Positions 1 through 7,500 of a stretch of 14,170 nt of DNA are shown here, piece by piece (positions within the stretch are counted from its first letter, which is position 1; each line of letters opens with the position of its first letter). The notes beneath the pieces were generated by a model. That model was not told the DNA's origin. It saw only the letters and a program-made list of their open reading frames with translations, and ran no database searches. A program made the position numbers and the translations under genes. Source of the DNA: JAYZDF01 sp036337945 (lineage in GTDB: Bacteria > Myxococcota > Kuafuiibacteriia > Kuafuiibacteriales > Kuafuiibacteriaceae); contig JAYZDF010000087.1 of assembly GCA_036337945.1 (NCBI GenBank), forward strand, positions 1-14,170, given 5' to 3'.

Positions 1-123
1 TTTTCTGATTATCGTCGGACACAATTTGGTGGATGGCCTTGGGACGCTGATGACCCCGTTCACGGTAGCAAGGACGCTCGTTTTGCAAAACACGCGGATG
101 GTCGGATTGAAAAGCCCGTATAG
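1..123 (+). CDS. 3' end of an unidentified protein gene (possibly pirin-like), truncated by the window edge
   Basis: Frame 1 is open from the first base and reads 40 residues to a TAG at 121-123. The tail is rich in Arg, Gly, Trp and Asp and includes RTQFGGWPW, DDPVHG and RFAKHADGRIEKP. Its composition looks like real protein rather than chance reading, and it stops 11 bases before the convergent symporter gene ends, which fits tight packing. The FGGWPW...DPVH...RFA-HADGR pattern reminds me of C-terminal tails of some pirin-family bicupin proteins, but the cupin domains would lie outside the window, so this assignment is tentative. No terminator is visible after the stop. Confidence 0.5.
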   Translation, partial: FSDYRRTQFGGWPWDADDPVHGSKDARFAKHADGRIEKPV

Positions 124-134
124 AGGTAGCTGCG

Positions 135-1559
135 CTATTCCGTAGCACTCCGTGTTTCTAAATAACCTACGACCAGATAGGAGCAGGTGCTGAGGCATAG
201 TGCGACGAAGGGCAGGGGCACAATCCATCCTTCAAATAGAGCTGGAGCTACAAAACTCGCCACCGTCTCGATGAAGATGGTGAGGTAGCCCAAAGTCAAC
301 GAAACGGTCGCTGCCCATTCTCCTCCAAATTTAAAATAAACTCCTAAGACTAGAGGAGCTAGGGGGCCCGCCATCGTCATGGCATAGCTGCCTTCTATGA
401 GCTCGAACGCGCTTCGTCCGGCAAAGGCGAAGCAGACACTGACTGCTCCGACCAATACGACGCAATAACGTACAGCCTTGATGGGTTCAGCGAGTTTTTT
501 ACGTGGAATAATGATGTTTTGAACAATGACGCTCGCAGTGGTCAGCATAGCGCTGTCTAGTGTTGATAGTACGGCCGATATTAGAGCGAGTAAGGTGATC
601 ACCATCACTGGTTTGATCCAAAGCCCGAGCTGCGAGCCATGAGAGATGTGAGCTATCAGTTTTGAGATGATTTGGTTTAGTTCTCCATGGGCAAGATGTA
701 CCGAACCATAAAGCCCCATCATCACTGGCAACGTACCTAAAATTAGATAAGCGCAACCCGCCGTTATGCAGGCCTTCTTGGCTATATCAGCGTTTTTGGC
801 GGCAAACACTCGCTGCATGAGGTCGCTACCAGGAAGGTTTCCAAGCATTCCTATAAGCAATAAATTACTCCAGCCCATGAATGCTTTGAGATCTTGTGTC
901 GGGATGACAACTTTTTTTGATTCAGGCAGTTTATTCCACAGAGAGGAGAGTGAGCCAAACTCTACAATGACACATCCGGACAGTACCATCAGTCCCAAGA
1001 TCAAGAGTCCGATTTGAATCGCGTCCGTTTTTGCTACGGACCACATTCCGCCCAGCATTGTGTATGCAGTTGCTACAGAAGCGGTACATATTATCCCCAG
1101 CCAAATGGGTGCTTCGAAGAAAACGTTGAGAATACCTGCGACGCCAACGAGCTGAGCTGCGATCCACCCAAAGTAAGTGAAGGTCGAAAAGGAGAACATA
1201 AACTCTGCTTTTGAGCCAAACCGAACACGATAAAAGTCGGCAAGTGTTAGCAGATTGGCATTCCACAAAGGCTTTGCGAGAAGAAATCCGGCGAGAACAA
1301 GACAAAGCCCTGCGCCGATCGGTTCTATCGCCATTGCGGACAAGCCAACATTCGAAATTTCGTCGGCGGCTGCTAAGAGAGTGCCTGCACCAAACCAGGT
1401 TCCAAACAGGGTAGCGGACGCCATGAAGAAGGTCATGCTTCGACCAGCTACAATATAGTCTTCTAGTTCTTCAATTTGGGCCTTGCCACGAAGGGCGATC
1501 CAAAAAATCAGAATAAGATATCCGCTCAATGAGATTGCGAACCAGTGCTTGATATCCAT
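135..1559 (-). CDS. Sodium:solute symporter (SSS family)
   Basis: A 474-residue polytopic inner-membrane protein, the usual length for the SSS family, which couples uptake of a sugar, amino acid, vitamin or organic acid to Na+ entry. Hydrophobic helices fill the chain. Family signatures are visible: YIVAGRSM near residues 35-42, followed by the Gly/Ala/Thr-rich first core helix (about 43-65), GGMWSVAKTDAIQ (about 170-182), the QR-AAK loop (about 249-256), and LSTLDSAMLTTASVI (about 331-345), the helix carrying the Ser/Thr Na+-site residues. The ATG at 1559 has AAGAAGAG six bases upstream. It lies 80 bases downstream of the kinase gene on the same strand, so co-transcription is possible but unproven. 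The substrate cannot be read from the sequence. Confidence 0.92.
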   Translation of the reverse strand: MDIKHWFAISLSGYLILIFWIALRGKAQIEELEDYIVAGRSMTFFMASATLFGTWFGAGTLLAAADEISNVGLSAMAIEPIGAGLCLVLAGFLLAKPLWNANLLTLADFYRVRFGSKAEFMFSFSTFTYFGWIAAQLVGVAGILNVFFEAPIWLGIICTASVATAYTMLGGMWSVAKTDAIQIGLLILGLMVLSGCVIVEFGSLSSLWNKLPESKKVVIPTQDLKAFMGWSNLLLIGMLGNLPGSDLMQRVFAAKNADIAKKACITAGCAYLILGTLPVMMGLYGSVHLAHGELNQIISKLIAHISHGSQLGLWIKPVMVITLLALISAVLSTLDSAMLTTASVIVQNIIIPRKKLAEPIKAVRYCVVLVGAVSVCFAFAGRSAFELIEGSYAMTMAGPLAPLVLGVYFKFGGEWAATVSLTLGYLTIFIETVASFVAPALFEGWIVPLPFVALCLSTCSYLVVGYLETRSATE

Positions 1560-1639
1560 AACTTACTCTTCTTTGCCGCGCGAGACTTCTCGACCGGGCT
1601 TCTATACCGCATGTTGAGTATTAGCACATCGCAAGAAAG

Positions 1640-4336
1640 CTAAATTGAGCGCGCAAGGCGAAAGCCTCCGTCTGGGCCTAGGAAGTCTGGGGAAGTAATG
1701 AACCGAAACGCTGCCCGACAATTGCCCTCGAATGTGATCCAAGAGCCTCCTCTGACTACTTTTGAGGTTGCGTAGTCAGACAATTCATAATCCGGGTTCC
1801 AGCGCACAACATCGCCATCTTTCCACGGAATTTCTTCTTGGTACGTGTTGATACACCAGTCTCTCACGTTACCACTTTGCCCACGAACGCCGTATGGACC
1901 TTCATCAAGTGGAAATTGGAAAACGGATGCTGGTGCCGGGGTTTCTTTATGGCTTTGCCTCATACAGCACCAGGAAGGATCCAAAGTATCTCCCCAGGGA
2001 AAAAATCTTCCGTCGATACCACGAGCTGCTTTTTCCCATTCGAGTTCATGAGGCAGGCGCCAACCTAAACCGGTTTTTTCGGAAAACCAGCGGCAGTATG
2101 CTACGCATGAAAACCAGTTTATCGATGTAGCCGGTAGGTCTCCTTGTATTTCGTGACTGAGATTTTTTTGATCTGGATACGCAAAGCCAATATTTTCATC
2201 GTAATCATAAAGCAATTCTCCTTGCTCTCCTTTCTTAGCGGACCTTTGTCGCGGCGCATGTTCAAAAGCTTCTTTTGTTCTGCCGGTTTTCAATAGGTCG
2301 TTGAGAAAGGCCAGGTACTCAGTGTTAGTGACCGGATATTTCTTTATGATAAAATCTTCAAGCCACAACCGGCGGCTTGAGAGAGATGTGGGGATTGTAG
2401 GATCGCCGCCACAACGAAACCAGCCTGCAGGAACATAGCAATCGTCATCATTCAATTCTGTTACTTTGAACATTCGAATTGCATAGGGCTCTGATGTGTC
2501 TGGAATTATGGCTTTCCATTCATCACTACGCTGTAGTGAAACGGGAACAGTCGTCTCCTTGTAACCTTCTTTTCGAATAATTATATGGTGACTGCCTTGA
2601 GGAATCTCCGCCGATTTTACAGGCGTACGGCCGAGATGCCTTACGAATTGCGAAGCCATACGTCGATTAGATTGACGATATTCGCACAGTAGTACATCAA
2701 AACCTTCTGGTTCGGTCGTGATACTCAGTGTGCCTTTTGACTCCAAATATTCTTCAACCATGATTTTCTCACTCGCTGAAGAATGAAGCTGATTAGCGTG
2801 CGCGCGAAGTCTCAGCTCTGCCCTGGAAGCTCGTCGTTCATCTTCTTCATTCTCTGCCTGCATGTGCTCTTTATGATAATGTCGTACGAGTGCTCGCTGA
2901 ACGAAAGAAGCCGAAGGCGCATGCATATAAGCAGCGTGAAGTTTTTGTTCTGCATCAAACCTTTTTGAATCAATTGTCACTGCGAGATCATGAGCAAGGT
3001 TTTCTCGTTGCCAAGCGTATGATTTCTTTCCTGCAGGAGCCCAAGCAGGAATGGCGAGAAGAAGCTCTTCTGCCTCTTTTTGAAGTTCGAAGTGTTGTTT
3101 TTCCAAGAACCCAATTTCGGTGCTGAGGTGCTCATACTGTTCAAGCATTGCTGCCGCTTCTTCATTTATTTTTGTGCCATAAATCCAACATTGAATCGAG
3201 TCCGCTAACAAGCTTGCGTTGGCATATCGCTCTCTCCTGACTTTGTTCATGGCTTTTTGTTGAACTTTAACAAGAGGCCAGGGCGGAATTACAGCAAGGT
3301 TCGCGTCACTCAAAGATGATGATTCTCCTTCTGCGGCTTTAGCCAAGGTTTGAATAGGTTCCGACCCTTGGAATGGAGGAACGCCAGACAAGATTTTATA
3401 TAAGATAGCTCCGAGCGCGTAGATATCGCTAGCAGTTCCCACCTGCTCGTGTTGTCCTCGAGCCTGCTCTGGCGACATATAAGCGGGCGTTCCAAAGATT
3501 GAGCCAGCGATAGTCTGGGAAGCTTCAGTCCCTGGCCGCAAACGAATCGGCAATTGGCGTCTACTATTTTTAGCGCTCTGAGTTATATTCCGCTCATCAG
3601 AGATGAGTTTAGCAATACCCCAGTCAAGAACAAAGACTTCGCCATGCTCTCCCAACATAATATTCTGAGGCTTGAGGTCACGATGAATTACATTCTGGCT
3701 GTGCGCGTACGCGACTGTGGCACATACTCTCTTGAATGCGTCAATGATTCGACGAAAAGTCCAGCCATCGACGGTCTCGCCCCATTCGCCGTCTTGGATG
3801 GTTGCATGAAGTTCGTCACAAACCTGATCTAAGTTTTTGCCCTGAACGATTGGCATAGTGAAAAAAAACTGCCCGTTTTCGAGGTATCCAATGTCGTGAA
3901 CTGGAATAATGCCTGGGTGGTTGAGTTGCGATGTGATTTGAGCTTCTTCAATCAGTTTTTCTGCGCGGCGATCGCTATTTGCGAGGTCAGTCCGCAACAC
4001 CTTTAGTGCAAGCTCGCGATTCAGACGAGTATCCAACACGCGACGTACTTCCGCGGTTCCACCTTTACCCAAGAGCCCTCGGTCGATGTAACGCTGGTTA
4101 CGCTCAACCGAGGACTGGCCGTCTATGAGAAATCTTTCTCGTTCAAAAGCACCGCTGAAAGAAATTGTCGTAGGATGTTTGTTCGCTGATGCTGTTTGCT
4201 CTGATTCGCTTGTATCGTTCGAAGATTTGCTGGCTCGTTCCGTAGAACTTGCTGCTGTTTGCTCTGGGTCCGTTACAACGCGGTCTATTTCGGTGAATCG
4301 CTTATTTTGCTTGTCTGGGTGAAGTTTACGAGTCAC
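1640..4336 (-). CDS. Serine/threonine protein kinase fused to PEGA-like and FGE-sulfatase-like domains
   Basis: An 898-residue protein. Residues 1-78 are a polar, Ser/Thr-rich, probably disordered leader. Residues about 82-390 are a Hanks-type kinase: Gly loop GLLGKGGTA (87-95), ATP-site Lys112 in LALK, HRDLKPQN with catalytic Asp220 and Asn225, DWG (238-240) in place of DFG, and a GTPAYMSPE activation-loop end (282-290). Residues 391-530 are charged and helical, perhaps coiled coil. Residues about 535-606 resemble PEGA (SITTEPEG, LGRTP, IIIRKEGY). Residues about 630-898 are FGE-sulfatase/SUMF1-like: WRLPHELEWEKAARG (759-773), PWGD, GQSGNVRDWC (819-828), VVRGGSW (860-866), GGFRLAR. The first FGE catalytic Cys position is Thr868, so formylglycine synthesis is unlikely; a binding or sensory role is inferred. 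No transmembrane helix is seen. The start is GTG with AGGA seven bases upstream. Confidence 0.93.
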   Translation of the reverse strand: MTRKLHPDKQNKRFTEIDRVVTDPEQTAASSTERASKSSNDTSESEQTASANKHPTTISFSGAFERERFLIDGQSSVERNQRYIDRGLLGKGGTAEVRRVLDTRLNRELALKVLRTDLANSDRRAEKLIEEAQITSQLNHPGIIPVHDIGYLENGQFFFTMPIVQGKNLDQVCDELHATIQDGEWGETVDGWTFRRIIDAFKRVCATVAYAHSQNVIHRDLKPQNIMLGEHGEVFVLDWGIAKLISDERNITQSAKNSRRQLPIRLRPGTEASQTIAGSIFGTPAYMSPEQARGQHEQVGTASDIYALGAILYKILSGVPPFQGSEPIQTLAKAAEGESSSLSDANLAVIPPWPLVKVQQKAMNKVRRERYANASLLADSIQCWIYGTKINEEAAAMLEQYEHLSTEIGFLEKQHFELQKEAEELLLAIPAWAPAGKKSYAWQRENLAHDLAVTIDSKRFDAEQKLHAAYMHAPSASFVQRALVRHYHKEHMQAENEEDERRASRAELRLRAHANQLHSSASEKIMVEEYLESKGTLSITTEPEGFDVLLCEYRQSNRRMASQFVRHLGRTPVKSAEIPQGSHHIIIRKEGYKETTVPVSLQRSDEWKAIIPDTSEPYAIRMFKVTELNDDDCYVPAGWFRCGGDPTIPTSLSSRRLWLEDFIIKKYPVTNTEYLAFLNDLLKTGRTKEAFEHAPRQRSAKKGEQGELLYDYDENIGFAYPDQKNLSHEIQGDLPATSINWFSCVAYCRWFSEKTGLGWRLPHELEWEKAARGIDGRFFPWGDTLDPSWCCMRQSHKETPAPASVFQFPLDEGPYGVRGQSGNVRDWCINTYQEEIPWKDGDVVRWNPDYELSDYATSKVVRGGSWITFEGNCRAAFRFITSPDFLGPDGGFRLARSI

Positions 4337-4343
4337 TTTCGCG

Positions 4344-4348
4344 TCCTA
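4344..4348 (-). promoter_or_regulatory. Ribosome binding site of the kinase gene
   Basis: On the - strand the sequence TAGGACGCGAAA directly precedes the GTG at 4336. AGGA lies seven bases from the start codon, an ideal Shine-Dalgarno spacing, and this decides for the GTG over any internal start. Confidence 0.55.
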
Positions 4349-4400
4349 CAGCGACGAAAATATCTCGACTTGTCGTAGAAGACAATTCCGACGCGGCTCT

Positions 4401-4430
4401 ATTGTATAGGGTAAATTCCGGTTTTATGAA
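4401..4430 (-). promoter_or_regulatory. Candidate sigma-70-type promoter for the kinase gene
   Basis: Read on the - strand, TTCATA (4430-4425; four of six matches to TTGACA) is followed after 18 bases by TACAAT (4406-4401; five of six matches to TATAAT). The -10 ends about 65 bases before the GTG start, leaving a normal leader. This was found by eye only and no experiment supports it; matches of this quality occur by chance. No comparably good pair was found for the divergent gene. Confidence 0.25.
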
Positions 4431-4468
4431 CGCCGGGGTATCAAATGAACGGATTGAACGAATTTACC
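4410..4468. repeat. Spaced perfect 9-bp inverted repeat in the divergent control region
   Basis: GGTAAATTC at 4410-4418 is matched exactly by its reverse complement GAATTTACC at 4460-4468. The centres are 50 bases apart, about five helical turns, so a dimer or a looped pair of dimers could contact both from one face. The left arm lies within the candidate kinase promoter, between its -10 and -35. TGAACG also occurs three times nearby (4427, 4446, 4455). A regulatory role is inferred; a 9-bp match in 200 bases is only moderately unlikely by chance. Confidence 0.25.
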
Positions 4469-4538
4469 GCGATTTTGGTTTGAAGAAGTCATCCTACATC
4501 TTTCTTTTTCATCTTCGAAAGTTGATGGCCGGTCAATT

Positions 4539-7500
4539 TTGCCTAAAACTCAGAGAGTGTCTGTATTGCGCCCGTATCTAAGGTTTTCCTGCACATTAAT
4601 TTCGGCGCTTACCTTTGCGTGCGAAACCAATGACCAGGCCATTGTTGCTCCTTCGCTCATCGCAGTGACGCCAAGCGAAATCGATTTTGGTAAAATCCCT
4701 GTCGGTTCCACGGTTCGACGAGAACTGGTGATCGCGAATTCAGGACAACGAAGCCTGACAATTAATCGCATTCGGTTTGTCGGTGATTCGTCCCAGTTTG
4801 CGCTCACCCAAGTTCCCGGTTTGATAGAAGCCCAAGATAAAGCAAGCACGATTTTAGAGTATCGTCCAACTGAGCCCGGCACCGTATCTACTACGCTTTA
4901 TGTAGACAATAATTCAGACAATAATCCTGTCGTCCAAGTGCGGATCACCGCAGAGGGCGTTGACAGAACTTTTTGTGGTGACTGCGATTCTCCTCCCGAA
5001 AATATATGCCTCACTGATTCTGATCTTCGCGTATTTGATCGTGTTGGTCGCTGCCGCGATGGAAGCTGCCGATATGAAAGGCGGGTCATCCCGTGCCCAA
5101 CCGTGTGCGCAAGTGATGCCTGTACAAACTATGAAGTTCCGACCGCCACCGTGAGTATCTCGCCGGAGGAGGCTTTTACTGACGATAACCTGGTTGCTTC
5201 AGCGAGCATCACTTCTGACCAGTCAATGACAGCAAGCGTTCAGTATCAATGGTTCAAAAACGGTCAAATTCAGGAGCAAGCAATCGATAAAGTATTATCG
5301 AGTGAACTCACGTCAAGAGGAGAGGTCTGGGAAGTTGTCGTTACTCCTGTTTTAGACGGTATTGACGGACAAAAGACCTCCGCGGCCCGGATTGTAAGTA
5401 ACTCACCGCCAACTGCTACAGACGTGACGATTACTCCACAAATAGCAACTGAACAGTCCACTCTTGGTTGTTCCGCCGCCACAACAAACGACAAAGACGG
5501 CGATACGGTGACTTTGCTCTACAACTGGCGGGTAAACGGGCAATCAGTGAGTCAAGCAACGACTCTCGACGGCTCTAGCTTCAACCGAAATGACGTTGTC
5601 GTTTGTGAATTGAGCCCGTTTGACGGTCAGGTGAGTGGCAGCACAGTCGCATCGAATGCCATTACAATCGTTAATTCAGCCCCTCGCATCTTGAACGTTT
5701 TGATCGGTCCTGGTTCTCCCAATAAGAGTACAACTGTGACAGCAACGATTGCTGGTTGGTTTGATCCGGACGGAGACTCCCCAACGTATAATTATGTCTG
5801 GTCGGTCAATGGTGTTGCTGTTTCTACTCGCGCGACGCTTGAGACTTCTCTCTTCTCTCGGGGTGATACAATTGAACTGACAGTTGAGCCTTCCGATAGC
5901 TATGAAACGGGTGTAATCGTAAGGTCGAACCAGCTCACGGTCGGCAACGCTCCACCTAGCCTTAGCCAAGTTGCTCTTCTACCCATTTCCCCACGAACTG
6001 TTAACAATATCGTTGCTTATCCACTTGGATTCAATGACTTCGACGGAGACCCTGCCTCATACACGTATAATTGGTCGATTAACGGCACGCGCATAGTTGG
6101 TGGGGCAACTCTGGCAGCATCACAAACCTCTCGTGACGATAGAGTGTTTGTTGAGGTCACTCCTTACGATGGGTTCTCTAGAGGACAAACCGTGAGTTCC
6201 ACGACCATAGTGATTGGTAATTCAGCACCCGTGGTCGGTGCCGTTTATATTTCTCCCACGACAGGGAATGAAGAGACGATATTTTCGTGCGTAACGTCTG
6301 GTTGGCGGGATGACGACGGAGATCCTCCCAGGTTTCGTTTTCAATGGTTTATCAATAGTAGCCCGTCCGTTACGAGTAGTACGATCAGTAATCCGTTTAT
6401 CCAGCGAGGTGACCGTATTCAATGTGAAGCAACTCCTCTTGATGCCTACGGCTCCGGACTGGGCGTACTTTCTGGGTCTGTCGACGTTGAAAATAGCCCC
6501 CCCGAGATCGCTGGAGTTCTGATTACCCCGGCGACGGGTAACGAGACGACCGTCTTTTCGTGCACTCCTCAGGCTTGGTATGACGCGGATGGTGACCCTG
6601 AAGGTTACCTATTTCAGTGGTTCGTGAATCAAACCCCCTCTGTAACGACCGCGACTATTAGCGGTCAGCATTTCGATAAGGATGACGAAATAGCGTGTCG
6701 AGTAACTCCGACGGATGCTATCGACCTGGGGACCCCGATCAATTCGTCTCCTGTAATTATTGAAAACTCACTTCCCCGTTTACTCAGCGCGAACATTTCT
6801 CCTCAGCCTCTCAGGACCAGTGATCAAGCCCGCATTCTTGCTCAGGGCTGGTTTGATCCAGATGGAGATCCAGAACTCTATAGCTACACGTGGTTCATTA
6901 ATGGCCAACCTATTTTGCTGCTCAATTCTCCGACACTTTCAAACACTAATTTCATTCGTGGCGACAGTCTTTATGCGCGGGTTACGCCCATCGATACGGA
7001 GTCTGGCTCTTCTGTCTTTACCTCAACCGTTATTGTACAAAATACGCCACCACAGATAGCCTCCGCGTTTGTGACCCCGGCATCGGGAAATAAAACAACA
7101 GAGTTTGCCTGCGTTGCAGGCGGCTGGTTTGACGCCGACTCCGATTCTTCTCAGTACAGATATGTCTGGTACGTAAATTCTTCTTCTGTCTCTACGGCGT
7201 CCTCTTTAAGCGGAAACTCTTTGAGCAGAGGAGACCAAGTTCGCTGCGAGCTTACGCCATTCGATGGCTTAAACTTTGGCCCTTCAATAGACACAAGCAC
7301 GATTACGATTCAAAACACGTCGCCAACGATTCAGAGCGTGCGAGTTGATCCCGCCATTGGAACAGAGTCGACAACATTTGCTTGCGAAGCTATCGGTTGG
7401 CAGGACCCAGACGGCGATAATGAGGATTTTGATCGACAGTGGTTCGTAGGTGGCACTTTTGTTTCAGATGGTGAAGCCCTTACAGGTGCGCTTTTCGACA

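Noticed and set aside
931..1305. 124-codon open frame on the - strand inside the symporter gene in another frame
   Set aside because: The Arg/Ser/Cys-rich composition is typical of an out-of-frame reading of a membrane-protein gene, and the symporter frame has clear family motifs.
1581..1592. Palindrome CGAGACTTCTCG between the kinase and symporter genes
   Set aside because: Too short to be specific, no T-tract for termination, no promoter elements beside it.
1640..1800. The FGE-fold C-terminus of the kinase as a target of a diversity-generating retroelement (DGR)
   Set aside because: DGR targets often end in this C-type-lectin-like fold, but no reverse transcriptase, accessory gene or near-copy template repeat with adenine-specific differences is present in the window; the next gene is a symporter. 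A search for a template repeat in the full genome would settle it.
3554..3832. 92-codon open frame on the + strand opposite the kinase catalytic domain
   Set aside because: It lies fully antisense to the conserved HRD/DWG region, has no ribosome site or recognisable protein, and is explained as a shadow of the kinase gene.
4454..4482. TTGAAC as the -35 of a promoter for the giant surface protein gene
   Set aside because: No acceptable -10 lies 16-18 bases downstream.
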